A DNA stretch of 64,000 nucleotides from Oscillospiraceae bacterium (GCA_022483045.1 JAKVOA010000001.1:1201750-1265749); one strand, 5' to 3'; positions 1-8,203 are shown, counted from the stretch's first letter. The notes: generated by a model from the letters alone, not told the origin. Made by a program: numbers and translations.

Positions 1-81
1 GTGCAGGTTGTCATCGCCTTCGAGCAAAGACTTTACGTACTGGTTTATCTGCGTCACGGTCAGTACAAAACTCTGCTTCAC
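1..81 (-). CDS. xseA: Exodeoxyribonuclease VII large subunit, N-terminal fragment (cut by window edge)
   Basis: Only the first 27 codons lie in the window. They read from a GTG start at 79-81 and give VKQSFVLTVTQINQYVKSLL and a few more residues, which matches the start of the XseA OB-fold domain (the conserved LTVxQLNxYVKxLLE pattern). XseA is the large subunit of the nuclease that degrades single-stranded DNA to oligonucleotides. The GTG overlaps the stop codon of the upstream TsaD-like gene as GTGA, so the two are translationally coupled. The nusB-xseA neighbourhood is usual in Firmicutes. The gene is incomplete because the window ends, not because it is broken. Confidence 0.85.
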   Translation of the reverse strand, partial: MKQSFVLTVTQINQYVKSLLEGDDNLH

Positions 82-1013
82 AGAAGGCCCTCCTCACGTG
101 CCGCCAGCACCGCCACCCCGGCAGCATTGTCCGCAGAAAAAATGGGTTCAGCAAAACAGGCGCCGTACTTTTGTGTCAGCGCTTTTCGGATAAACTGATT
201 TGCCATCACTCCACCTGCAAAGACCAGCGGCAGGCCGGGGTGTTCCTTCAGCAGCGCGGCCGCCATCGCGTCCAGTGCGGCAAGCACACTGCACAGACAG
301 TACTTCGCGATATCAGCCGCCGGCTCATTTTCCGCTTTCATTTTCTGACATTTGTTTTCAATACCGGAAAGGGAACAGTCTGCGCCCTTCATCGAGGGGT
401 GAACACGAAACTGCCGCTGTGACTGCGCCGCCAGCTTTTCCAGCTGCGGACCGGCCGGGAACGGCAGACCCAGAAGCTTTCCGACGCGGTCTACGGCCTG
501 TCCGCCTTTTAAATCCAGCGACTGAGCCAGCAGCGTGACTGTAAAAGGCTCTTCGCCGCCGGGACTCGCCAGTACCGCTTCCGTCGTACCGCCGGAAACA
601 TGGAATGCAAGAAAGGGCTTTGAAAACAGATCCAGCCGCTTTGCCGACCACAACGCCGCCGCGATATGCCCCTGCTGATGAGAAAACAGGTGCAGTGGCA
701 CACCGAATGCGGCCGAAAGCGCCCGCGCAGCGCCGTGGCCAACCGTAAAGCAGGGCATATAGCTGCCCAGCTGGGTGCGCGGCCGTGTAGAGCAACCCAC
801 AGCTTTTAGGTTTTTGAGCGGCTCCTCTTTCAGTAGAGCTTCCAGCAGCTCTGGCAGCTGCTGCACGTGGTGAAATACCGCGTCACTCTGCCGCAGGCCA
901 AGCTCCCCTTTTTTTACCGGCAGCAGGCGTTTCTGCTGAAAGATTTCTCCATCCCGAAAAAGCGCAGTACTCGTGGTGTAGTTGCTGGTATCCAGTGCAA
1001 GGATCTCACTCAT
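78..1013 (-). CDS. TsaD/Kae1-like protein (peptidase M22 family paralogue)
   Basis: The 311-residue product has the ASKHA fold signature of the Kae1/TsaD family: an N-terminal ILALDTSNYTTS phosphate-binding loop, the metal-binding HQQGH motif near residue 113 and a C-terminal FAGGVMANQ segment. True TsaD makes the t6A modification of tRNA and is usually about 330-340 residues. This copy sits between nusB and xseA, where clostridia often carry a divergent Kae1-like paralogue, so I call it TsaD-like and not tsaD. It overlaps nusB by 8 nt and xseA by 4 nt, which makes a compact operon. Its substrate is unknown. Confidence 0.75.
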   Translation of the reverse strand: MSEILALDTSNYTTSTALFRDGEIFQQKRLLPVKKGELGLRQSDAVFHHVQQLPELLEALLKEEPLKNLKAVGCSTRPRTQLGSYMPCFTVGHGAARALSAAFGVPLHLFSHQQGHIAAALWSAKRLDLFSKPFLAFHVSGGTTEAVLASPGGEEPFTVTLLAQSLDLKGGQAVDRVGKLLGLPFPAGPQLEKLAAQSQRQFRVHPSMKGADCSLSGIENKCQKMKAENEPAADIAKYCLCSVLAALDAMAAALLKEHPGLPLVFAGGVMANQFIRKALTQKYGACFAEPIFSADNAAGVAVLAAREEGLL

Positions 1014-1443
1014 TCTGCGGCAGCTCCTTTGCAGCGCTGCCCAAAATGCCGTTTAAAAAGGGCGGATCCCCTGCATCGCCGTACTGTTTGGCGAGCTCGA
1101 CCACCTCGTTGATGGAAACACTCACCGGAATTTCTTTTTCCCATTTCATCTCGTACAGAGCCAGCCGCGCAAGTGCCAGACACACCCGGGAAAGGCGCTG
1201 CAGCGACCAGCCACGCGCGTACTTGCTGATCAGCTGGTCAAGCTCTGCCTGGTGTGCTTCTGCGCCGCAGGCAATTTTTACGGCAAAGTCATCTACCGGC
1301 ACAGGTGCCTGGTTTTCGCTGTCTTCCGGCACAAAAGAGCCGGCTTCATTCGCGTAATCGATCAATTCATCAATTGTGCCGCCGTTAAGGCTTTGCTCAA
1401 ACAGCAGGCAAAAAGCCTGTCTGCGTGCTTCATGTCGTTTCAT
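1006..1443 (-). CDS. nusB: Transcription antitermination factor NusB
   Basis: The 145-residue product begins MKRHEARRQAFCLLFEQ and contains the NusB helical-domain pattern, including IPVSVSINEVVELAKQYG and FLNGILGSAAK near the C-terminus. NusB binds boxA RNA with NusE (S10) in rRNA antitermination complexes. The start at 1443 is chosen because GGGGG lies just upstream, and an in-frame upstream extension would run through a terminator hairpin. The gene is preceded by its own promoter (1526-1555) and a terminator-like hairpin (1460-1486). It overlaps the next gene by 8 nt. Length and motifs are normal for the family. Confidence 0.93.
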   Translation of the reverse strand: MKRHEARRQAFCLLFEQSLNGGTIDELIDYANEAGSFVPEDSENQAPVPVDDFAVKIACGAEAHQAELDQLISKYARGWSLQRLSRVCLALARLALYEMKWEKEIPVSVSINEVVELAKQYGDAGDPPFLNGILGSAAKELPQNE

Positions 1444-1459
1444 AGTTACCCCCAAAATG

Positions 1460-1486
1460 AAAAAATCCCCCTGAGCGGAGGATTTT
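1460..1486 (-). terminator. Intrinsic terminator in the nusB leader
   Basis: On the minus strand AAAATCC pairs with GGATTTT, with TCC/GGG extending the stem around a short loop, and a run of T follows. It lies between the nusB promoter and the nusB start codon, about 17 nt before the ATG. Transcripts from that promoter must pass it to express nusB. It could also stop read-through from spoIIIAH. Confidence 0.6.
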
Positions 1487-1525
1487 ATGCAGGAACTGTT
1501 CATTTGTCAAATTCCGCTTATCATT

Positions 1526-1555
1526 AGTATAACACGCACGTACCAGGACTTGCAA
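1526..1555 (-). promoter_or_regulatory. Predicted sigma-A promoter of nusB
   Basis: On the minus strand TTGCAA (1550-1555) is followed after 18 nt by TATACT (1526-1531), with a TG two bases upstream of the -10 box (extended -10). It lies after the spoIIIAH stop, so nusB can be expressed apart from the sporulation operon. Confidence 0.6.
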
Positions 1556-1582
1556 GGAAAACACCAGAAACCCGCGCGGCGT

Positions 1583-2194
1583 TTAAGAAGCTTTCTGTTC
1601 TATCACTTTGATTTTATCATAAGAAACGCCTGTCTGCCCCGAAACGGTATCTTTTACCAGCAGCGCGGCGTTTTCCATATTGGTGCTGCCCTCTTTTACG
1701 ACCACGCTGCATTCGCCGTTTTCCAAAAACACGACACAATCCGAAAAGCCCTTTGCCTTGAGAATGCTTTCGGCATTGCTTTCTTTTAGCTGGTTTTGTG
1801 CAAGGTCTGCCGACTGTTTGACAGCCTCTTTTTTCGCGGCGTCACTCGAGCCCGCGTCAGTCAGCGTTTTTTCCAGCATCTGCGCCGCATTGTCACGGGC
1901 TTTTTGGCGGTTTAGGCGCGCCTCGGTAAAGTAATCGCTGCCGGAAGATGCTGCGGCCTTGGTGCTGGAAGCTGCCGATGAAGCAGACGATGCAGCCGAA
2001 GGATTACCGGAACTTGCGGCAGAAGACGATGCCTCTCCAGCATTGACTAGCTGCACCTGCCCTAGGTCACGCGATGCGGCTGCATCTTTTGCAAGGACCT
2101 GATTCCCATTGGAAAACCTCCAGTTCAAATAAACGGCCGCCCCCAGTGCCACCACTAGCGCGGCCAGTACCAGCTGACGCTTTTCTACCTTCAT
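1583..2194 (-). CDS. spoIIIAH: Stage III sporulation protein AH
   Basis: SpoIIIAH is the mother-cell component that binds forespore SpoIIQ and forms part of the channel between the two cells. The 203-residue product has one N-terminal membrane segment (LVLAALVVALGAAVYLNW), a long Ala/Ser-rich linker, and a C-terminal YscJ/FliF-like domain ending in VSYDKIKVIEQKAS. The ATG at 2194 is chosen because GGAGG lies 8 nt upstream. A start five codons earlier is possible. It is the last gene of the spoIIIA operon and is separated from spoIIIAG by 104 nt, the largest gap in the operon. Confidence 0.92.
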   Translation of the reverse strand: MKVEKRQLVLAALVVALGAAVYLNWRFSNGNQVLAKDAAASRDLGQVQLVNAGEASSSAASSGNPSAASSASSAASSTKAAASSGSDYFTEARLNRQKARDNAAQMLEKTLTDAGSSDAAKKEAVKQSADLAQNQLKESNAESILKAKGFSDCVVFLENGECSVVVKEGSTNMENAALLVKDTVSGQTGVSYDKIKVIEQKAS

Positions 2195-2298
2195 TCTGTA
2201 CTCCTCCATTCGCTTTCCCGTAAACGGACTGTGTCCGGATTTTCTGATTATTTTATGTTTATGCGGTACACTGCCTGAGAATACCAGGAATCTATGGA

Positions 2299-2871
2299 CT
2301 ACGCCGACGGCACAATGCAGACCCGGGCACTGCTGACCCCTGCCGCAGCGGAAACCGCCTCAAGTACGGCCTGCTGTACGGCAGGCTGTGCGGCACCAGG
2401 GCAGGCAACCACTACTCCCTGCACTTTAGGCTGCCGGCGGGTGACTGTCAGGGCGTGTTCACTGCCGTCTGCGTCTTTTACAATGATGTATCCAGTTTCC
2501 TGGCTGTCGGTATTTTGACCGGAACTGCCCTGTTGCTGGGTCGCGCGCTTTTCTTCCTGCGCATAGATTTCGGCACTGCCCTCTTCCAGAGTCACCAGCA
2601 CATGCGGGGTACCGGCGCCCTGGATATGTCCAATTATCGAGGTCAGTTCCTGCTCAAGCTTTTTAGCATAGGTGTCATCGGCTGCGGCAGCGCTGACGGT
2701 ACTGCTGGCTGCCTGCGCTGTGGAAGACGTGCCTTTGCTGCCGCTGGAAAGAATACTGGACAGGAAAATAAGCCCGATACCCACGACGCCGAGAATCAGG
2801 ACCGCCCGACGGCCGGTATCACTGTGCGAAAGTTTTTGCAGAAATCCTATTTTTTTATCTGTTTCATCCAC
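2299..2871 (-). CDS. spoIIIAG: Stage III sporulation protein AG
   Basis: SpoIIIAG forms a large ring in the mother-cell membrane facing the forespore. The 190-residue product has a short cytoplasmic start, one membrane helix (AVLILGVVGIGLIFLSSIL, about residues 23-41), a low-complexity Ser/Ala stretch and a C-terminal ring-building domain containing the VQGVVVACPGA motif typical of AG. It overlaps spoIIIAF by 8 nt. Length and order match the family. Confidence 0.93.
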   Translation of the reverse strand: MDETDKKIGFLQKLSHSDTGRRAVLILGVVGIGLIFLSSILSSGSKGTSSTAQAASSTVSAAAADDTYAKKLEQELTSIIGHIQGAGTPHVLVTLEEGSAEIYAQEEKRATQQQGSSGQNTDSQETGYIIVKDADGSEHALTVTRRQPKVQGVVVACPGAAQPAVQQAVLEAVSAAAGVSSARVCIVPSA

Positions 2872-3325
2872 TGCTTGTCACCTCCACATCCACGCCCAGT
2901 GTTTCTTTCAGTAGGGCCTTGGCCCGCTGTATGTTTCCACCCTGCGGCAGAGTAACCAGCACACTGACGGTACAGGTCCTATTGCCGGAAGTACACTGCA
3001 GCTGCGTGTCAATTTTGCTGTACGGAATGCCTGCATGCTGCAGTGCGGCTGCGGCAATACTCTCTGTCTGTTTTTGCACAGCGCTTTCCTCCTGCTGCTG
3101 CACCAGCTTGGTAAAATCCGATACAGCTGTACTGGAAGTCCTCTGCTGCTGCGCTGACGAAAGTTTTGGGATTGTCTGCAGCAACGGGTTAATGATGGCA
3201 CACAACACTACAGCCCCCATAATCAACCGGAGCATTTTGCGCATGGAGCCGTCCGGCGCCAAAAAGCGAATCATTGCTGCCGCAACCGCCAACGCACACA
3301 ACCCGCCCGCCCACGCGCGAATCAC
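2864..3325 (-). CDS. spoIIIAF: Stage III sporulation protein AF
   Basis: The product starts at a GTG (3323-3325) that overlaps the spoIIIAE stop as GTGA, giving 153 residues. Two hydrophobic segments at the N-terminus (about residues 5-20 and 35-48, including LIMGAVVLCAIINPLL) are followed by a soluble domain with the pattern TLGVDVEVTSSG at the C-terminus. SpoIIIAF is a component of the SpoIIIA-SpoIIQ feeding-tube complex. A longer reading from an upstream ATG would overlap spoIIIAE by more than 60 nt and lacks support. Confidence 0.88.
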   Translation of the reverse strand: MIRAWAGGLCALAVAAAMIRFLAPDGSMRKMLRLIMGAVVLCAIINPLLQTIPKLSSAQQQRTSSTAVSDFTKLVQQQEESAVQKQTESIAAAALQHAGIPYSKIDTQLQCTSGNRTCTVSVLVTLPQGGNIQRAKALLKETLGVDVEVTSSG

Positions 3326-4503
3326 GACGCACCGCCCATGGTCAGCATAACAGTGCACGAAACAATCAACACCGTCATAGAGCACAGCAAAACTGCCAGC
3401 AGAATTTCCAGTACATTTCCGCAGGCCTGCAGTAAAGTTTCTACTTCTCGCAAATCAAAGACCTTGCTGACTGCAGCACAAAGCTGCAGCATCAGCATCC
3501 ACAAAAGGCTGCTGAGAATAATCGGCAGAAACAGTGCAAACAATGCCAGCAGTACAAAAGCACCAACACCGGAGCGGAGCATCTGCACACAGCCCGTCAC
3601 AGCCCCCAGCGCATCGCTTAAAGAATTTCCCACGACCGGCACCGCGCTGCTGACTGCAAAGCGCACAGCCCGCCCTGTCATGGTGTCGGTGCCGCCGGCC
3701 ACCAGCTGCCGCATTCCCAAAATACCTGTAAATAACGTCATAGAAAGGCCTAAAAGCCACTTGACCGCTTTGCTGAAAAAGCGAAAAATACCCAAAAGGC
3801 TTATGTCGGGCGAAATGGCCGAAACTACCGCCATGGCAAGGCAGATTTTCATAGCTGGAGCGAACACGCAGGCCGACAGCACCTGCAGCGCATTGCCCGC
3901 TGTGGTCAGCATAATCTGCATTGAGGCGGCACTTGCCGGGCGGCCGGCCGCCGCCAGTACTGCTGCCCCCACCGGCACCGCTGCCAGCGTAAACCCACAC
4001 GCGGTCTTAATAATTGAGGCCGCCCGCACCAACACCTCCACAACTGGCTCAATAATGCCGACGCAGATGCTCAAAGCGGCAATTACATCTGCAACCCCGC
4101 CCAGCGGCCGATCCCCGAAAGAAAGCTTCATAGAATTAACCAGTGCACAAAGCAAAATAATGCCTAGGCAGGCACCGGCTGCATGAAGTGGTCCTTTTCC
4201 CTCTGTACCGGCAATACCGAACACGGCTGAAAAGAATTTTTTGGGGTCAAGGTTTCCAATACTCTGAAAGTGATTGTCGTCCACCCCAAAATTGGCAATT
4301 TGCTTTCTCGTTTCTTCCGGCAGCTTTCCCGGCAGCTGGTCGGCGCCGCTCGCCTGCGCCTGCTGCGCGTAATAGCTCTCTGCTGTGCTTTGACTAGAAC
4401 TTTCTGCGGCAGCAGACGGAATGCAGGCGCAGGCCGTGGCCAGTAAAGCAGCCAGCAGCGCCACCACGCCGCGGAAAAGCTTTTGTGAAATTCTGCCTTT
4501 CAT
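3322..4503 (-). CDS. spoIIIAE: Stage III sporulation protein AE
   Basis: The 393-residue product is a polytopic membrane protein with an N-terminal signal-like segment (GVVALLAALLATACACIPSA) and several hydrophobic helices in the second half. SpoIIIAE is the largest membrane subunit of the SpoIIIA complex and is needed for late forespore sigma-G activity. It lies 8 nt after spoIIIAD and overlaps spoIIIAF by 4 nt. Length is typical of the family. Confidence 0.92.
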   Translation of the reverse strand: MKGRISQKLFRGVVALLAALLATACACIPSAAAESSSQSTAESYYAQQAQASGADQLPGKLPEETRKQIANFGVDDNHFQSIGNLDPKKFFSAVFGIAGTEGKGPLHAAGACLGIILLCALVNSMKLSFGDRPLGGVADVIAALSICVGIIEPVVEVLVRAASIIKTACGFTLAAVPVGAAVLAAAGRPASAASMQIMLTTAGNALQVLSACVFAPAMKICLAMAVVSAISPDISLLGIFRFFSKAVKWLLGLSMTLFTGILGMRQLVAGGTDTMTGRAVRFAVSSAVPVVGNSLSDALGAVTGCVQMLRSGVGAFVLLALFALFLPIILSSLLWMLMLQLCAAVSKVFDLREVETLLQACGNVLEILLAVLLCSMTVLIVSCTVMLTMGGAS

Positions 4504-4511
4504 ACTTCCCC

Positions 4512-4907
4512 CTACTTTTTCACCAAAGCTGCCGCAATAGAAGCCACCCGCGCAAAAAGTGGCAGCGCCAGTACAAGAATACTTACCCGGCCGGCGAGCT
4601 CCACTTTATTGGCAAGTGCACGCTCCTCTGCATCGCGGCAAGCATCTGCCGCAAACTGTGTAAGAAACACGACCCCCAGCGTGCGCAGCAGAATGCCGCT
4701 GTACTCCCCGCCGACCCCCGCCGCAGACAACAGACTGGAAATCTGCCGAAGCGCAGGCAGTACTGCCTGCAAGATCTCCAGTGCAATTAAAATACCGGCG
4801 GCAATGCGCAGCACCATGGCGTACTCGCTGCTTTCTCGGCGCAGCAAAGCAGTAAACACCGCCGCAATAAGCGCCGCGCCGATCACCCCTGTCAGATTCA
4901 TATTCAC
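4512..4907 (-). CDS. spoIIIAD: Stage III sporulation protein AD
   Basis: This 131-residue membrane protein starts MNMNLTGVIGAALIAAVF and has the four hydrophobic segments expected for SpoIIIAD, a small integral-membrane subunit of the SpoIIIA complex. It overlaps spoIIIAC by 4 nt, and gene order follows the standard AA-AH series. Confidence 0.92.
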   Translation of the reverse strand: MNMNLTGVIGAALIAAVFTALLRRESSEYAMVLRIAAGILIALEILQAVLPALRQISSLLSAAGVGGEYSGILLRTLGVVFLTQFAADACRDAEERALANKVELAGRVSILVLALPLFARVASIAAALVKK

Positions 4908-5098
4908 AGCCCAAATGTAGACTTGATGGTGCGAAACAGGACATCGATCTGCTGAATGATCATCATCAGCACCACGATCAGCCCTGCCAGCGTTGTCATC
5001 ATTGCCTGCTCTTCCCGACCGGAACGAATCAGCAGTTGATTTAAGACGGCCACAATGATGCCGATTGCGGCAATTTTAAAAATCAGGTCTACATTCAT
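4904..5098 (-). CDS. spoIIIAC: Stage III sporulation protein AC
   Basis: This 64-residue protein has two membrane helices (IFKIAAIGIIVAVLNQLL and LAGLIVVLMMIIQQIDVLF), with the REEQ turn between them that is strongly conserved in SpoIIIAC. It lies 21 nt after spoIIIAB and overlaps spoIIIAD as ATGA-type coupling. Confidence 0.93.
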   Translation of the reverse strand: MNVDLIFKIAAIGIIVAVLNQLLIRSGREEQAMMTTLAGLIVVLMMIIQQIDVLFRTIKSTFGL

Positions 5099-5119
5099 GC
5101 AACGTCCCTCCGCATTCCT

Positions 5120-5614
5120 TTACAGTAATACCAGAGCAAAAATAAGCCCCGCGCAGACACCCAGCATGCGGTAAAGCCGGCCGTCTTTCTGGTAGGTTTT
5201 CTGTGCTTCCCCTAATTCCTGCCTGGTCAATTCCTCATACAGGCTGCAGTGCGCAAGCTGGCCCTGCACATCCGTTGCACCGAAGCCTTCACCGAAATCC
5301 CGCAGCAGCACGCGCTCCTGCGGCGTAAGGGCCGGGTTTGCGGCGGCTTTTCGCCACGCCTGCACAAATGGCTGACCTTCTTGTACCGCCTGAAAATATG
5401 GCTGCAAAAAGGAAAGTTTTTTTCCGTGGCGCTCCACGATTTCTTCCACTGGCGCCGCCGTATAAGATATTTCCGTTTTTGCCTCTGCTAAGAACTGCAG
5501 AAAAGCCTGCAGCCGGTCGCGTCTTCTGCGCAGCTTACGCGATTGCAGGCAGCCCGCCGCTGTTCCCGCGAAGATGAGGCAGAGCGCCCCCACCGCTTTG
5601 AGCAAGCAGATCAC
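5120..5614 (-). CDS. spoIIIAB: Stage III sporulation protein AB
   Basis: The 164-residue product has an N-terminal membrane helix (VGALCLIFAGTAAGCL), a cytoplasmic helical domain and a C-terminal membrane helix (LGVCAGLIFALVLL), the usual SpoIIIAB plan. It resembles type II secretion GspF-like domains in the family. Its predicted start lies 80 nt inside the 3' end of spoIIIAA, a long overlap for this pair, but a start after the spoIIIAA stop would remove the first membrane helix. Confidence 0.9.
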   Translation of the reverse strand: MICLLKAVGALCLIFAGTAAGCLQSRKLRRRRDRLQAFLQFLAEAKTEISYTAAPVEEIVERHGKKLSFLQPYFQAVQEGQPFVQAWRKAAANPALTPQERVLLRDFGEGFGATDVQGQLAHCSLYEELTRQELGEAQKTYQKDGRLYRMLGVCAGLIFALVLL

Positions 5615-6548
5615 CTGCCTTTACAAGCTTTGTGATCCTGCCGGGTTTTCCGCCCGCCAAAAGGGCAACATGCTGAAAAGCGCCGCTCTGCAGCATGGCA
5701 TACGCCTGTGGTCGTGACGCAAGCTGCTCTAAACTGCCCGCGTGAATACTTGCAACAACGCTGGCACCGGCATTTACGCTCTGCAGCAGGGCTTCTGTCT
5801 CCTGCCGCGTTCCGAGTTCGTCACAGATGAGATACTCCGGCGACAGGGTGCGCAGCGCCATCAGCATGCCCTCTGCTTTGGGAAAACCGTCCAGTACATC
5901 GCAGCAGGGACCAAGGTCGCTGCCGTACTCTCCGCAGCTTGCTCCGCAGAGCTCACCGCGTTCATCTACAACGGTTACTTTATGAATACGCCCGCAGGCA
6001 CCGCTGGAAAGCTGCCGTGCAATATCCCGCAGCAGGGTCGTTTTGCCGGAAGCCGGCGGCCCCGCAAGCAGCAGCCCGCCGCTTAAATCTCCGGCACGCT
6101 GCAAAAGCGGTTGTGCGCACCCCTCGATTTGCCGGGCGATACGCAGATTGACAGAAGTGATGTCGCGCATACCGCTGACCCTGCCGCCGCTGAAAACGGC
6201 CGTGCCGCCAAGACCCGCGCGGTGGCCGCCGCGCAGTGTAACATAACCTTCACGTATCTGCTCCTGATAGCTGTAAACTGAAAAGCTGCATAAGGTACGG
6301 AAAGATTCATATAAATCTGTTTTAGTGGCACAGATGCCGTTCTGCGGCAGTGGTGTCACACCGCCGTCAGTTAAAAACCAAGTGCTGCTGCCGTTCCAAA
6401 GGCAGACCGGCCTGCCAACATGCAGGCGTATTTCTGATACTTTTGCCTGTATTTCTTCCGGCAGACGCAGCAGCAGCACCCGCAGCCGCGGGCACAATGC
6501 CGACACTGCCTGATGAAACTTCTGTGCATTTTCTGTTTCCATTTTCAT
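5535..6548 (-). CDS. spoIIIAA: Stage III sporulation protein AA (ATPase)
   Basis: SpoIIIAA is the AAA-type ATPase thought to power the SpoIIIA-SpoIIQ channel during engulfment. The 337-residue product has a Walker A (GPPASGKTTLLRDIA), a Walker B (LICDELGT) and a conserved SIHAGS segment after it, all typical of secretion-type ATPases. It is the first gene of the operon, and an AAAGGTGGGA ribosome site precedes the ATG. The promoter was not identified; a sigma-E promoter is expected from the family. Confidence 0.94.
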   Translation of the reverse strand: MKMETENAQKFHQAVSALCPRLRVLLLRLPEEIQAKVSEIRLHVGRPVCLWNGSSTWFLTDGGVTPLPQNGICATKTDLYESFRTLCSFSVYSYQEQIREGYVTLRGGHRAGLGGTAVFSGGRVSGMRDITSVNLRIARQIEGCAQPLLQRAGDLSGGLLLAGPPASGKTTLLRDIARQLSSGACGRIHKVTVVDERGELCGASCGEYGSDLGPCCDVLDGFPKAEGMLMALRTLSPEYLICDELGTRQETEALLQSVNAGASVVASIHAGSLEQLASRPQAYAMLQSGAFQHVALLAGGKPGRITKLVKAGDLLAQSGGGALPHLRGNSGGLPAIA

Positions 6549-6591
6549 TTTTGGTTTGTCCCACCTTTCCCATGTCCCTATATCCTATGAA

Positions 6592-6624
6592 GCCCCTTTG
6601 CCGCTTAGAACCGGCAAAGGGGCA
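6592..6624 (-). terminator. Hairpin upstream of spoIIIAA
   Basis: A strong stem-loop with GCCCCTTTGCCG on one arm and CGGCAAAGGGGC on the other. It has no T tract on the minus strand, so by itself it is not a complete terminator. It may insulate the spoIIIA operon together with the neighbouring hairpin. Confidence 0.45.
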
Positions 6625-6626
6625 GC

Positions 6627-6668
6627 AAAAAGCGCCGCGGGGCATTTTACCTGCTCCACGGCGCTTTT
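6627..6668 (-). terminator. Terminator of the Dabb-family gene
   Basis: On the minus strand AAAAGCGCCG pairs with CGGCGCTTTTT around a loop of about 20 nt, and the T run follows. It lies 14 nt after the stop codon of the gene at 6682-6993. The flanking A run makes it look bidirectional. Confidence 0.75.
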
Positions 6669-6681
6669 ATGTTTTTGTATT

Positions 6682-6993
6682 TTATTTATCGGCCGGTACA
6701 ATATATTCATAATCGAACGCTGTACGTGCACAAACGACCTCGTGCACTAGTTTTTTAATCTTTAGATGCTCCGGATGTGTCTGGTAAGCCTCCTGTGCAG
6801 CTTTGTCAGTAAAATCCGCTATCAGGCACATATCGTACTCACCGCCGTTATAGTTGACGCCAACGTCAATGGCGGTAAGGCCCTCTACAACGCCCAACAG
6901 AGATTTAAAACGGCTGCGCAGACCGGCTGCGGTACCTGCGGCATTGCTGCGCTGGGCTTCTTTCAGCTTCCACAAAACAATATGTTTGACCAA
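6682..6993 (-). CDS. Dabb family protein (stress-responsive alpha/beta barrel)
   Basis: The product begins VKHIVLWKLKE and has the short alpha/beta plan of Dabb proteins, including the DMCLIADFTDKAAQEAYQTH segment (the AYxxHPxH pattern) near the middle. These small dimeric proteins are widespread; most have no assigned reaction. The TTG at 6993 is chosen because AAAGGGGG lies 10 nt upstream, giving 103 residues as is usual for the family. A longer version from an ATG at 7035 would add 14 residues not seen in the family. It stands alone between two terminators. Confidence 0.75.
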   Translation of the reverse strand: MVKHIVLWKLKEAQRSNAAGTAAGLRSRFKSLLGVVEGLTAIDVGVNYNGGEYDMCLIADFTDKAAQEAYQTHPEHLKIKKLVHEVVCARTAFDYEYIVPADK

Positions 6994-7054
6994 AATTGCA
7001 TTACCCCCTTTGTTTTCATAAACAGGCTTCAACATAAACTCCGCAAATTACTCA

Positions 7055-7070
7055 GTACAGCATTCTGTAC
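7055..7070. repeat. Short inverted repeat upstream of the Dabb gene
   Basis: GTACAG and CTGTAC face each other across four bases. It lies about 60-75 nt before the TTG start. It may be an operator or an RNA hairpin; nothing else supports a function. Confidence 0.3.
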
Positions 7071-7165
7071 CGATAGTGCCATTATATCATAAATGAATCG
7101 GGGGAAAAGCAAAATCTGTTTTTTACCTGAAAAATTGTTGTTCTGCACAAATTACCTCTGGTGCT

Positions 7166-8119
7166 TTAGCAGTTTTCACAGTGAATCTGCTCTAAAATAT
7201 GCTGTAAAGTCTGTGCAGAGAGCGCAAAAGCGCGCTGCTCATTTTCATCCAGTGCAATGTCCAGCACATGCTCGGCGCCGCCGCTTCCCAAGATGGTAGG
7301 CACCCCCATACACACCCCCTGCAACCCGTAGTGGCCCTGTATCAGGCTGCTGACCGGCAAAATACTGTGTTCGTCCCGCACAATACACTCACAGATACGC
7401 CTCACTGCCAAAGAAATCCCGTAATAGGTGGCGCCTTTCTTTTCAATAATCCGGTAGGCACTTTCCTTTACCTCTTTATACAGCTGCTCCTGATGAAAAG
7501 CGTGCTGCCGAAAGCCACGCAGTTCACATAAATCATTGAGTGGCACACCGCTGATATTGGCGCTGCTCCACACTGCAAGTTCGCTGTCGCCATGCTCACC
7601 GATAATAAATGCGTGTACACTGCGCGGGTCAACATCTAAGCGGCGGCCGACAAGGTACTTTAGGCGGGCGCTGTCCAGCACGGTCCCGCTGCCGATGACC
7701 CGCTGCGGCGGAAATCCGGAAAGCCGCAGCGCAACCCATGTGAGGATATCTACTGGATTGGAAACCACCAGCAGAAAGGCATCTTGATTGTACTTTACGA
7801 TTTCCGGAATGATTTTTTCAAAAATACGCACATTTTTGTGTACCAAATCTATGCGAGACTCACCCGGTTTCTGCCCAGCGCCAGCGGTAATGATGATAAC
7901 ACCCGCATCTTTTAGGTTTTCATAGCTGCCGGCATAAATCTCCATTGGTCTGGTAAAGGGCAGGCCGTGGCTCAGGTCCATAGCTTCGCCCTCTGCTCTG
8001 TTTTTATCGACGTCGATTAAGACCATTTCACTGAAAACGCCACGGTCCATCAGTGCAAATGCACTGGAAGCACCCACATAACCGCAGCCAATAACCGCGC
8101 ATTTCTGCATATCTACCAT
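7166..8119 (-). CDS. ldh: L-lactate dehydrogenase
   Basis: The enzyme reduces pyruvate to L-lactate with NADH, an end step of sugar fermentation. The 317-residue product has the Rossmann motif GCGYVGASSA at the N-terminus, the VSNPVDILT segment, the DSARLKYLVG substrate-loop region and the catalytic histidine in IIGEHGDSE. The ATG at 8119 is supported by AGGAGG 8 nt upstream; a longer in-frame reading lacks a ribosome site. Flanked by other genes on the same strand but separated from them by non-coding gaps, it looks monocistronic. Confidence 0.93.
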   Translation of the reverse strand: MVDMQKCAVIGCGYVGASSAFALMDRGVFSEMVLIDVDKNRAEGEAMDLSHGLPFTRPMEIYAGSYENLKDAGVIIITAGAGQKPGESRIDLVHKNVRIFEKIIPEIVKYNQDAFLLVVSNPVDILTWVALRLSGFPPQRVIGSGTVLDSARLKYLVGRRLDVDPRSVHAFIIGEHGDSELAVWSSANISGVPLNDLCELRGFRQHAFHQEQLYKEVKESAYRIIEKKGATYYGISLAVRRICECIVRDEHSILPVSSLIQGHYGLQGVCMGVPTILGSGGAEHVLDIALDENEQRAFALSAQTLQHILEQIHCENC

Positions 8120-8203
8120 TTTGCATTCCTCCTGTTTCTCTTCCAGTATTGCCCGCTTTACAAAAGCCATACGGAAGCAGCAGGATTTTTTATGCCGGCA
8201 CAC

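Noticed and set aside
6549-6591. Sigma-E promoter before spoIIIAA
   Set aside because: A CATAGGAT-like -10 can be seen but no convincing -35 at the right distance.
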